Positions 1 through 6,404 of a DNA stretch of 23,150 bases are shown here, one piece after another (within the stretch, counting starts at the first letter, position 1; each line of letters starts with the position of its first letter). The notes under the pieces were generated by a model. It searched no databases. It was not told where the DNA came from and worked only from the letters and a program-made list of their open reading frames with translations. A program made the position numbers and the translations under genes. This DNA is from an uncultured Oscillibacter sp. (GTDB lineage Bacteria; Bacillota; Clostridia; Oscillospirales; Oscillospiraceae): the NCBI GenBank assembly GCA_910588175.1, contig CAJUQQ010000026.1:1-23150 (forward strand), in the 5' to 3' direction.

Positions 1-89
1 CTCCGCTTTCTTTCAACATAGCCAGATTTCCTATGTTCTAATTCGGGAGTAATAAAAGAAAAATTATGTAAAAAATTTTGCCAAGGGTG

Positions 90-118
90 TTGAAAAACCG
101 TGATGGATGTGGTATCCT
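90..118 (+). promoter_or_regulatory. Sigma-A-type promoter of the TRAP operon
   Basis: A TTGAAA -35 hexamer (90-95) is separated by 17 bp from a TATCCT -10 hexamer (113-118), in AT-rich DNA. Transcription would start near 125, leaving a leader of about 190 nt before dctP. Spacing and hexamers are seen directly; promoter activity is inferred. Confidence 0.55.
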
Positions 119-124
119 CTTAAG

Positions 125-302
125 ATTATAAAGGGGTATCAGGCAAATAATCGTTTGCTTACAGGTTTTTCGCCTGATGAAACGGTTCGGGAAGCGCCGG
201 CGTGTCCGCCGGAATGGGACGCCTCGCCGGACAACCCCTCCGGGAGATAAATACCGGCGTCCGAGGTGTGTAGGAGACCGGTGTTTATAAATATTCTAGT
301 TA
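125..302 (+). other. Structured 5' leader of dctP
   Basis: This untranslated stretch contains several short inverted repeats: ATCAGGC (138-144) with GCCTGAT (172-178), CCGGCG (197-202) with CGCCGG (207-212), and an ACCGG/CCGGT pair further on (about 264-280). I do not recognise a known riboswitch consensus and there is no clear terminator before the gene. It may just be a folded leader. Confidence 0.25.
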
Positions 303-318
303 TGAGGAGAAGACAAAC

Positions 319-1455
319 ATGAAGAAGAATCTTGCGGCATTGTTCCTGGCCCTGGTCATGGTGCTGACCCTGGCCGCCTGCGGCGGCGGAAGCGGCGGCG
401 CGTTGAACCAGGCCGCCACCTCCGGCAATACCTCCGGCGGCGGAGCCGCCGCCTCCGGCGATCTGCCCACCATCAACTGGAAAATGGGCTCCACCTGGGG
501 CGCCGGCAACGTCCACTTCTCCGTGGACCAGCGCTTTGCGGAAATCCTCAGCGAGCTGACCAACGGCGGCTTCACCGTCACCAACTACGCCGAGGGCGAG
601 CTCTGCTCCGCGTCTCAGCTCTTTGATTACGTGTCCGAGGGCACCATCGAGTGCGGCGGCGACTGGGGCGGCTATTGGTCCGGCAAGGACACCGCCTTCG
701 AGCTGCTGTCCACCATCATGGACGACTTCACCGGTCTGGACTATTACATCTGGATCTATGAGGCCGACGGCATGCAGTGCTACAAGGACATGTACGGCCA
801 GTACAACATGGAGTACTTCCCCCTGGTCACCAACCCCTCCGAGTCCGGCATCCGTTCCGTGAAGCCCATCACCTCCATCGCCGATATGCAGACCATGAAA
901 ATCCGTCTGGGCGGCATGATGGCCGGCAAGGCGGCCCAAAAGCTGGGCATCAACATCACCGCCGTGCCCGCCGCGGAGCTGTATGAGTCCCTGCAGCGCG
1001 GCGTCATCGACGGCGGCGAGTTCTCCGGCCCCAAGGCCGACGACTCCCTGAAGCTCCAGGAGGTTGCCAAGTATTGGTGCGCCCCCGCCTGGTATCAGTC
1101 CGCCGGCGTCAACGGCGTCATGGTCAACAAGGACGCCTGGGCCCAGCTCCCCGAGGCTTATCAGACCGCCTTTGAGATGGCCGCCCGCCTCTGCTGCGGC
1201 GAGCAGCTGGCCCGTTACTACCACAACGATATGGTGGTCACCAACCAGATGATCGACGAACAGGGCATCGAAGTCACCCACTTGAACGACGCCGACTGGC
1301 AGACCATCCGCGAGACCTGCAAAGAGACCTATGAGGAAGAGTGCGGAATCAACGCCAACTTCAAGATGGTCTATGACTCCATGATGGCCTATCGCGACTC
1401 CGCCGACAACTACCGCGACTGGACTGCGGACTACGGCTTCGGCTTCAACAAATAA
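319..1455 (+). CDS. dctP: TRAP transporter solute-binding lipoprotein (DctP family)
   Basis: This is the extracytoplasmic substrate-binding subunit of a tripartite ATP-independent periplasmic transporter. The 378-residue product starts with a lipoprotein signal peptide: MKKN, a hydrophobic core, then the lipobox LTLAAC with Cys21. A Gly/Ser-rich linker (about 22-50) tethers the lobe domain to the membrane. The DctP core includes the segment around 'SVKPITSIADMQTMKIRLGG' (about 180-200), which corresponds to the family's conserved stretch carrying the arginine that usually binds the ligand carboxylate. A GAGGAG ribosome site precedes the ATG. dctQ follows 55 nt downstream and dctM completes the operon. 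Family membership is firm. The ligand is unknown; family precedent suggests an organic acid. Confidence 0.93.
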   Translation: MKKNLAALFLALVMVLTLAACGGGSGGALNQAATSGNTSGGGAAASGDLPTINWKMGSTWGAGNVHFSVDQRFAEILSELTNGGFTVTNYAEGELCSASQLFDYVSEGTIECGGDWGGYWSGKDTAFELLSTIMDDFTGLDYYIWIYEADGMQCYKDMYGQYNMEYFPLVTNPSESGIRSVKPITSIADMQTMKIRLGGMMAGKAAQKLGINITAVPAAELYESLQRGVIDGGEFSGPKADDSLKLQEVAKYWCAPAWYQSAGVNGVMVNKDAWAQLPEAYQTAFEMAARLCCGEQLARYYHNDMVVTNQMIDEQGIEVTHLNDADWQTIRETCKETYEEECGINANFKMVYDSMMAYRDSADNYRDWTADYGFGFNK

Positions 1456-1510
1456 TCCCGCCTCTTTGACATACGTTCCGATTTCTGAAATGTACAAGAG
1501 AGGTGCTTGA

Positions 1511-2062
1511 ATGAAACTGCTCAAAGGTATCAGCAAGGGCATTGACAAGGTGAACGATGTTCTGGGCAATCTCTTTTCCGTCCTGGTTTTGGGAATCCTG
1601 GCCATCATTCTCTGCGAGGTCATTCTGCGCCGGGTGTTCAACAGCCCCCAGATTTGGACCCAAGACCTGATCGTCATGCTCTTCGCTTCCTACACCATTT
1701 TGATCTGCGCTTACGGCTTCCAGAAGAAGGCCTTCGTGGCCGTGGACGTGGTGTTCGCCATGATGCCCAAGGTGGCTCAGTACGCCCTGCATCTGGTGAC
1801 CTACCTGTGCTTCCTGGTGCCCTTCGTGTTCTGGATCCTTCCCAAGAGCTTCAACTTCTTCCTGCGGGCCTACACCACCAACGAGCAGACCTATTCCGTG
1901 TGGGCCGCGCCGACCTGGCCGGTCAAGCTCTGCTTCTTCATCGGCCTGTTCCTTCTGGCTGTGCAGACGGTTTCCGAGATGCTGAAGCAGCTGGTGTGCC
2001 TCATCGAGGAGGTGCAGGGCAAAAAAGCCCTGCCTGACGGCGGAAAGGAGGACCAGAAATGA
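1511..2062 (+). CDS. dctQ: TRAP transporter small permease subunit (DctQ family)
   Basis: This is the small integral membrane subunit that partners the large permease. The 183-residue protein has four hydrophobic segments at about 20-40, 52-72, 88-112 and 133-155, the usual DctQ topology. Family features include the 'CEVILRRVF' stretch after the first helix and the 'TYSVWAAPTWPVKL' segment just before the last helix, where DctQ proteins carry a conserved aromatic/proline motif. The ATG is preceded by AGAGAGGTG. The stop overlaps the dctM start in an ATGA junction (2059-2062), so the two permeases are translationally coupled. The lysine-rich C-terminal tail (KKALPDGGKEDQK) is cytoplasmic and variable in the family. 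Confidence 0.92.
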   Translation: MKLLKGISKGIDKVNDVLGNLFSVLVLGILAIILCEVILRRVFNSPQIWTQDLIVMLFASYTILICAYGFQKKAFVAVDVVFAMMPKVAQYALHLVTYLCFLVPFVFWILPKSFNFFLRAYTTNEQTYSVWAAPTWPVKLCFFIGLFLLAVQTVSEMLKQLVCLIEEVQGKKALPDGGKEDQK

Positions 2063-3429
2063 TTCAAATGCTGACCAATCTGGTCCTGGCCATTGCCGGG
2101 AACAACGACATCAAGGTTGTCTTGATTCTGATCCTCTTCGGCCTGATGGTGGTCGGCCTGGTCCTGGGCCAAGAGCTGGCCTTCGTTCTGGGCGGCGCGG
2201 GCGTCATCGTGGGCGCCGTCGCCATGGGCGACTCCGGCGTAACCATTGCCATGACAAAGATATACGACCAGATGCAAAGCTATTCCATGGTCGCCATCCC
2301 CATGTTCGTGCTCATGGCAAACTTCCTGACCCACTCCAAGGTGGCGGACGGCCTGTTCGAGTCCATCCGCTACCTGCTGGGCCCCCTGAAGGGCGGCCTG
2401 GGTCTGGCGGTCATCCTGGTTTCCACCGTGTTCGCCGCCACCACCGGCATCGTGGGCGCGTCCGTGGTGACCATGGGCATGCTGTCCCTGCCCATCCTGC
2501 TGCGCAGCGGCTATAAGCCGTCTCTGGCCTGCGGCATGGTGTGCGCCGGCGGCTCCCTGGGCATTCTGATTCCGCCCTCCATCATGCTGGTTTCCATGGG
2601 CTCCTATGCCGAGGTCTCCGTGGGCAAGATCTTCTTTGCCGCCATCGTTCCGGGCCTGACCCTGTCCCTGGGGTACATCATCTATCTGATGGTGGTCTGC
2701 CACATCCACCCCGATTGGGGCCCGGCCATGAGCAAGGAGGAGCTGGCGGAGATGCCCATGAAGAAGCGCATCACCGGCTCCCTGGTGAACCTGATTCCCC
2801 CGCTGCTGCTGATCGTGGCCGTTCTGGGCTCCATCTTCGGCGGCATCGCCACCCCCACGGAGGCGGCGGGCGTGGGCGCGTTCTTCGCCCTGATTCTGGC
2901 CATTCTCTACAAGCAGTTCAGCATGAAGATGCTCTATGAGTCCATCATCGACACGGCCAAGACCACGGCCATGGTGTTCATCATCCTCTTCGGCGCGGCG
3001 GCCTTTACCGGCGTGTTCATGTCCCTGGACGGCGACCAGATCATTTCCAACTGGGTTCTGGGCATGGGCATCGGCAAGTGGGGCGCGTTCGCCATCATGA
3101 TGGTCATCGTGTTCATTCTGGGCATGTTTATCGACTGGCTGGGCATCGTGATGATTGTCTTCCCCATCTTCCTGCCCATCATGGACCAGTTCGGCTTTGA
3201 CCGGCTGTGGCTGGTGGCCGTCACCGCCACCATGCTCCAGACCTGCTTCATGACGCCTCCCTTCGGCTTCGCCCTGTTCTATGTCAAGGGCATCCTGCCT
3301 CCGGAGGTCAAGATTCAGGAGGTCTATAAGGGCGTGGTTCCCTTCATCGCCATCATCGTGGTGGTGACCGTTCTGTGCGCGGCGTTCCCGCCGCTGGTCA
3401 CCTGGCTTCCCAGCATGCTGGCGGGCTGA
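2059..3429 (+). CDS. dctM: TRAP transporter large permease subunit (DctM family)
   Basis: This is the ion-coupled translocation subunit, 456 residues and almost entirely hydrophobic, with about a dozen predicted membrane segments. It carries DctM hallmarks: 'GASVVTMGMLSLPILLRSGYKPSLACG' (about 135-160), followed by 'GGSLGILIPPSIMLV', and in the C-terminal half 'FIDWLGIVMIVFPIFLPI' and 'MTPPFGFALFYVKGI'. The ATG overlaps the dctQ stop by four bases and has a GGAAAGGAGG site inside the dctQ 3' end. Length is typical. With dctP and dctQ it forms a complete secondary transporter driven, by family precedent, by a sodium gradient. The array of hairpin repeats begins 36 bp after the stop and its first GC hairpin probably terminates the operon. 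Confidence 0.94.
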   Translation: MIQMLTNLVLAIAGNNDIKVVLILILFGLMVVGLVLGQELAFVLGGAGVIVGAVAMGDSGVTIAMTKIYDQMQSYSMVAIPMFVLMANFLTHSKVADGLFESIRYLLGPLKGGLGLAVILVSTVFAATTGIVGASVVTMGMLSLPILLRSGYKPSLACGMVCAGGSLGILIPPSIMLVSMGSYAEVSVGKIFFAAIVPGLTLSLGYIIYLMVVCHIHPDWGPAMSKEELAEMPMKKRITGSLVNLIPPLLLIVAVLGSIFGGIATPTEAAGVGAFFALILAILYKQFSMKMLYESIIDTAKTTAMVFIILFGAAAFTGVFMSLDGDQIISNWVLGMGIGKWGAFAIMMVIVFILGMFIDWLGIVMIVFPIFLPIMDQFGFDRLWLVAVTATMLQTCFMTPPFGFALFYVKGILPPEVKIQEVYKGVVPFIAIIVVVTVLCAAFPPLVTWLPSMLAG

Positions 3430-3465
3430 AAGCAGCCGTTTGAAAGAGCCATCCGAAAAGCCTGA

Positions 3466-4048
3466 GGGCGGCCCCCCAAAAGGGGGCCGCCCTTTTCGCT
3501 CGTCAAAAACGGGAAAGGCAATTCAACGGGAAGGAAGGGTGTGCGCGGGAAACCCAGGAGGGGTTTCCTGCGCGTTTTCAATCAGAAGTTTTCAGAGCTC
3601 CCAGCTCTGAAAACTTGCTCAGGCTGGCGAAAATGTGTTTTCGACAGGCTGGGGCGGCCCCCAAAGGGGGGCCGCCCTTTTCGCTCGTCAAAAACGGGAA
3701 AGGCAATTCAACGGGAAGGAAGGGTGTGCGCGGGAAACCCAGGAGGGGTTTCCTGCGCGTTTTCAATCAGAAGTTTTCAGAGCTCCCAGCTCTGAAAACT
3801 TGCTCAGGCTGGCGAAAATGTGTTTTCGACAGGCTGGGGCGGCCCCCAAAGGGGGGCCGCCCTTTTCGCTCGTCAAAAACGGGAAAGGCAATTCAACGGG
3901 AAGGAAGGGTGTGCGCGGGAAACCCAGGAGGGGTTTCCTGCGCGTTTTCAATCAGAAGTTTTCAGAGCTCCCAGCTCTGAAAACTTGCTCAGGCTGGCGA
4001 AAATGTGTTTTCGACAGCCTGAGGGCGGCCCCCAAAGGGGGGCCGCCC
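3466..4048. repeat. Tandem array: three 185-bp hairpin units bounded by GC hairpins
   Basis: The order is hairpin-body-hairpin-body-hairpin-body-hairpin, with a repeat period of exactly 185 bp measured on the TTTTCG after each GC hairpin (3493, 3678, 3863). Each unit has: A, a GGGCGGCCCCC/GGGGGCCGCCC stem with an AAA loop; a 50-nt purine-rich spacer; B, an inverted repeat GGAAACCC/GGGTTTCC; the box GTTTTCAATCAGAAGTTTT; C, AAGTTTTCAGAGCT/AGCTCTGAAAACTT, a 14-bp perfect stem; and D, TCAGGCTG-GC-GAAAA-TGTG-TTTTC-GA-CAGCCTGA. The copies look identical except at the unit junctions: the two internal D arms read CAGGCTGG, and only the last (4015-4022) is the fully complementary CAGCCTGA. Open frames across it are artefacts of the repetition. 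The outer A hairpins, followed by T-runs, would act as terminators for dctM (plus) and possibly the minus-strand gene at 4057. Confidence 0.95.
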
Positions 4049-4056
4049 TTTCGTTG

Positions 4057-4311
4057 TCACTGGTCATGCCCGCCGCGCAGAGTGGAGAACCAAGCAAAGA
4101 AAGCGGCGGCGGCATCGGCCAGGTGCTCCGGAGGGAGCTGGAGCCTGGTACACGTTTCCGCCAGCCTGGACACCGCCCGGCGGTCGGCGGAAAACGGGGC
4201 GGCGGCCGCCACCGTGACCCAGCCGTCCCCTTGCCGCTCCCGGACCAGAATGCCGTAAAGCACGGGGGAATGGGGAGAAAGGGGTGTGCTTGTGATCTCA
4301 TAGCTGTACAA
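4057..4311 (-). CDS. Small DUF6514-like protein
   Basis: This short protein is similar to what I know of the DUF6514 family common in Oscillospiraceae: an N-terminal 'LYSYEI' strand, 'YGILVRERQGDGWVTVAAAAPFSADRRAVSRLAETCTRLQLPPEHLADAAAAFFA'. The last part reads like the family's 'L.ERC....L.P.HL.DVVEDFL' ending. Function is unknown. A longer reading from a GTG at 4320 is possible, but the AAGGAGG site would then overlap the start. The TTG at 4311 sits 8 nt after GGAGG, so I chose it (84 residues). The gene follows the HTH regulator by 49 nt on the same strand and is probably cotranscribed with it. Confidence 0.7.
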   Translation of the reverse strand: MYSYEITSTPLSPHSPVLYGILVRERQGDGWVTVAAAAPFSADRRAVSRLAETCTRLQLPPEHLADAAAAFFAWFSTLRGGHDQ

Positions 4312-4360
4312 GCGAATCACCTCCTTCTAAGCCGCGTGCCGGACCAGTGAGCGGCAGGCC

Positions 4361-4696
4361 TCATTTTTCAAGTACATCCATGATCGCGTGAATGTGGGCT
4401 GTGATCGTCTTCTGATCTTCAGCGGGCAGGAAAGCAAACCACTCAAAACAGTTCAGAAGAACGGACAGCGCGTCCAGGTTCTTCATGACGATGACCTCAC
4501 CGGTCAACGCGCTCAGGGGGACTTTCAGCTGCCCGGCAATGTGAAGGGCAGTATGGAGCGAGGCGTTGCCATCCTTCAAGACATCCTGAAGGGTGGACCT
4601 CGGAATATCCAGTTCCTCTGAGAATTCGGCCATGCTTGCGTTGTGGAGTCTGCGGATTGCTTCCAGATTATGTGCAAAGTTGCGGCATTCATCCAT
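4361..4696 (-). CDS. Small helix-turn-helix transcriptional regulator (XRE-like)
   Basis: The 111-residue protein has an N-terminal lambda-repressor-like fold: 'NLEAIRRLHNASMAEFSEELDIPRSTLQDVLKDGNASLHTALHIAGQLKVPLSALTGE' (about 10-68). In it 'SMAEFSEELDIPRSTLQDVLKDG' forms the helix-turn-helix and the following helices pack as in XRE/Cro proteins. The C-terminal part (about 70-111) is helical, contains 'LPAEDQKTITAHIHAIMDVL', and may mediate dimerisation. The ATG at 4696 follows AAAAAAGGAGGTGATCCCC, a near-perfect site with 9-nt spacing. Longer upstream readings have no such site. The DUF6514-like gene lies immediately downstream on the same strand. Targets are unknown. Confidence 0.8.
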   Translation of the reverse strand: MDECRNFAHNLEAIRRLHNASMAEFSEELDIPRSTLQDVLKDGNASLHTALHIAGQLKVPLSALTGEVIVMKNLDALSVLLNCFEWFAFLPAEDQKTITAHIHAIMDVLEK

Positions 4697-4798
4697 GGGG
4701 ATCACCTCCTTTTTTCTTGTCTTAATTTCAAGAATAACGGAACTTCGCCGGATTGTGCGGTCGGATTTTCGGTTTAGTGTCCGGCTTTTCGGCCACGC

Positions 4799-4830
4799 AA
4801 AAAGACGGACCCTTTGGAATGGGCCCGTCT
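4799..4830 (-). terminator. Intrinsic terminator, minus strand
   Basis: Reading the minus strand, AGACGGGCCC and GGGTCCGTCT form a 10-bp stem (one G-T type mismatch) around an 8-nt loop, followed by TTTTT. It lies about 100 nt upstream of the HTH gene, so it ends a transcript coming from further upstream or attenuates entry into that gene. Confidence 0.65.
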
Positions 4831-4917
4831 GAGGAAGAGAAGCTGCTGGAGCGAGTCGTCGTCCGGCCCGTAGTGTTTGGAGGAGGGATATGATGGCATT
4901 GTCAGATGGAGAGACGC

Positions 4918-5079
4918 AAAAGAGGAAACGCGGGAAGGCAGTTCGGTTTGAACTGCCTTCCCGCGTTGTTTCGGCGTATGACGGTTCCGAAGAACCGGTT
5001 GGAATCCTGTCCGGAAATTCCTCCGGAAACGGCTGGCAGATGTCGCGGCTTGCGCGCTTTGTTTGTTGGAGCTTTTTGC
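4918..5079 (-). ncRNA. Candidate untranslated RNA, unknown class
   Basis: A good minus-strand promoter (5086-5114) fires into a region with no recognisable protein. The predicted transcript holds CGGTTC-TTCG-GAACCG (a stable UUCG hairpin), TCCGGA-GGAATT-TCCGGA, and then the 18-bp perfect stem AACGCGGGAAGGCAGTTC/GAACTGCCTTCCCGCGTT (4927-4967), followed by TTTCCTCTTTT, which looks like a terminator. Length would be about 160 nt, with read-through possible to the second terminator at 4799-4830. I find no hallmark of 6S RNA, SRP RNA, RNase P, tmRNA or T-box. The call rests on promoter plus hairpins only. Confidence 0.35.
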
Positions 5080-5085
5080 CCCCTA

Positions 5086-5114
5086 ATGATAGCACAAAAG
5101 ACGCCAAAGGTCAA
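5086..5114 (-). promoter_or_regulatory. Sigma-A-type promoter, minus strand, with no obvious gene
   Basis: On the minus strand TTGACC (5114-5109) and TATCAT (5091-5086) are spaced by exactly 17 bp. It is the best-looking minus-strand promoter in the 4697-5288 interval. The first recognisable downstream gene, the HTH regulator, starts 390 bp away and two terminator-like hairpins intervene. Confidence 0.6.
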
Positions 5115-5187
5115 ATGGGGAACGGGAAGATGTTGGAAAATTTCAGAAGCCGTGCCATCCGCCGGAGCGCGCGGATTGGCGGAAGAA

Positions 5188-5260
5188 AATCGCCGTTGGC
5201 AAGGCAAAAAGCGGGAACGCGGAAAGCATTCCAAGCTTTTTTGCGAAGCCAACGGCGATT
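5188..5260 (-). terminator. Long hairpin downstream of tag, probable terminator
   Basis: AATCGCCGTTGGC (5188-5200) pairs perfectly with GCCAACGGCGATT (5248-5260); inside, GCAAAAAGC and GCTTTTTTGC can pair further. On the minus strand the stem is followed by TTTTCTTCC, as in an intrinsic terminator, 28 bp past the tag stop. The loop is unusually long for a simple terminator. Confidence 0.5.
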
Positions 5261-5288
5261 CGGCCGCTGAGGCGATGGGGGCGGCTTT

Positions 5289-5894
5289 TCACCCGATCCG
5301 GAACGGGACCGGAAGTCCCGGGCCGCCGGAGGAGGGCGGCCCGCCGTGCCAGGGGCACCAGGCCATATGGTCGTTGACCAGTCCGGCGGACTGGAGGTAA
5401 GCATAGACAATGACGGGCCCCACGTACTTGAAGCCCCGCCGTTTTAAATCCGCCGAAAGGGCCTGGGACAGCGGCGTCTGGGCGGAGAGCTCCTCCATGG
5501 ACTGGGGGTGGTTGACGATGGGAACGCCGTCCACCCAGCCCCAGAGATAGGCGTCGAAGCTGCCGAATTCCTCCTGCACCCGCAAAAACGCCTGGGCGTT
5601 GGACACCGCGCAGCGGAGCTTGGAGCGGTTGCGGAGGATGCCGGGATTTCGCATCAGCTCCTCCAGCTTTTCCGGACCGTAGGAGGCCACGATCTCCGGC
5701 TGGAACCGGTCGAAGGCCTGGCGGAAGGCCTCCCGCTTGTCCAGAATGATTCGCCAGCTGACGCCCGCCTGCATGCCCTCCAGCACCAGCAGCTCAAACA
5801 GCGCCCGGTCGTCGTGGAGGGGGCGGCCCCATTCCTGATCGTGATAGGCAATTTCGGCGGGCGTGGAAGCCCAGGGACAGCGGGGGACGTTCAT
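5289..5894 (-). CDS. tag: DNA-3-methyladenine glycosylase I
   Basis: This is a base-excision repair enzyme that removes 3-methyladenine from alkylated DNA. The 201-residue product matches the Tag family along its length: 'RCPWA' near the start, 'YHDQEWGRPLHDDRALFELLVLEGMQAGVSW', 'VNHP', 'LSADLKRRGFKYVGPVIVYAYLQSAGLVNDH' and a C-terminal HxxxC. The zinc-snap ligands known from E. coli Tag are present as Cys6, His18, His176 and Cys180, and the catalytic-pocket glutamate as Glu39 in 'LVLEGMQAG'. The ATG follows GGAAAGGAG. It is divergent from the helix-hairpin-helix gene at 6060. Nothing suggests damage. Confidence 0.95.
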   Translation of the reverse strand: MNVPRCPWASTPAEIAYHDQEWGRPLHDDRALFELLVLEGMQAGVSWRIILDKREAFRQAFDRFQPEIVASYGPEKLEELMRNPGILRNRSKLRCAVSNAQAFLRVQEEFGSFDAYLWGWVDGVPIVNHPQSMEELSAQTPLSQALSADLKRRGFKYVGPVIVYAYLQSAGLVNDHMAWCPWHGGPPSSGGPGLPVPFRIG

Positions 5895-5995
5895 GGCGGC
5901 GCTCCTTTCCGTGGGTCCGCACAGCTGAACACCGGCAGATACCGGCGTTCAAACAGCGGCGACTGTAAAAAGCGGAGTTCCCGGGGGCAAAACGG

Positions 5996-6024
5996 TTGCC
6001 AAGGGGGAGGGGACTTTCTATCAT
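5996..6024 (+). promoter_or_regulatory. Promoter of the Cdd1-like gene
   Basis: TTGCCA (5996-6001) and TATCAT (6019-6024) are separated by 17 bp. The ATG at 6060 lies about 30 nt past the expected start point. It sits in the 165-bp divergent gap between tag and the Cdd1-like gene. Confidence 0.55.
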
Positions 6025-6059
6025 AATACCACAGCGCCGGAAGAAAGGAAAGTGGTACG

Positions 6060-6404
6060 ATGGGATCTTTGACAAAAGCACAGAGGGCGATTCTCGCAAA
6101 GGACAAGGACCAATTGCCGGTGACGGCCCTGCCGGGAATCGGGCCCCGCATCGGCCGGTATATGAAGGCCCTGGGCTATGCCCGGGTGGGCGATCTGCGG
6201 GGGGCGGACCCGGCGGAGATGTACGCCCGGCACAATGTGCTCCGGGGCTTTGAGGACGATCTCTGCTTCCTGTATGTATTCCGCATGGCGGTTCACTTCG
6301 CGGAAAACGAGGTCCGTGACCCGGAGCGGCTGCGCTGGTGGAACTGGCGGGAGGAGGACCCGCCCCGGGAGGGAGGGCCTACCGCTTCGCGCGGCAGCTC
6401 TTGA
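6060..6404 (+). CDS. Helix-hairpin-helix protein, Cdd1 ('pathogenicity locus') family
   Basis: This 114-residue protein begins 'LTKAQRAILAKDKDQLPVTALPGIGPRIGRYMKALGY', where LPGIGP is the hairpin of a helix-hairpin-helix DNA-binding motif (about 20-45). It continues with 'VGDLRGADPAEMYARHNVLRGFEDDLCFLYVFRMAVHFAENEVRDPERLRWWNW', the characteristic body of the Cdd1 family first named from the C. difficile pathogenicity locus. Biochemical function is not established; DNA binding is inferred from the fold. The C-terminal tail past 'WWNWRE' is Pro/Gly-rich and not conserved in my memory of the family. The 3' end overlaps the convergent AraC gene by 26 bp. Confidence 0.85.
   Translation: MGSLTKAQRAILAKDKDQLPVTALPGIGPRIGRYMKALGYARVGDLRGADPAEMYARHNVLRGFEDDLCFLYVFRMAVHFAENEVRDPERLRWWNWREEDPPREGGPTASRGSS

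Noticed and set aside
139..1677. 512-codon minus-strand frame over dctP
   Set aside because: Gly/Val/His-rich antisense artefact of a GC-rich gene; dctP on the plus strand has a signal peptide and family motifs.
3466..4048. CRISPR array or direct-repeat origin
   Set aside because: The whole 185-bp unit is repeated without variable spacers, no cas genes are present, and there is no replication initiator nearby.
3541..4350. Overlapping open frames of 60-200 codons in the tandem array
   Set aside because: They are repetitive peptides produced by the 185-bp units on both strands, with no ribosome sites in proper position and no family.
4799..5114. 6S RNA, T-box leader, SRP RNA or RNase P RNA
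   Set aside because: None of the conserved sequences of these RNAs is present and the 5' and 3' ends do not pair as in 6S RNA.
4890..5270. 126-codon plus-strand frame starting ATGATG after GGAGGAGGG
   Set aside because: The start signal looks good, but the frame reads through the 18-bp hairpin and the opposite promoter, has low-complexity basic composition, and matches nothing known.
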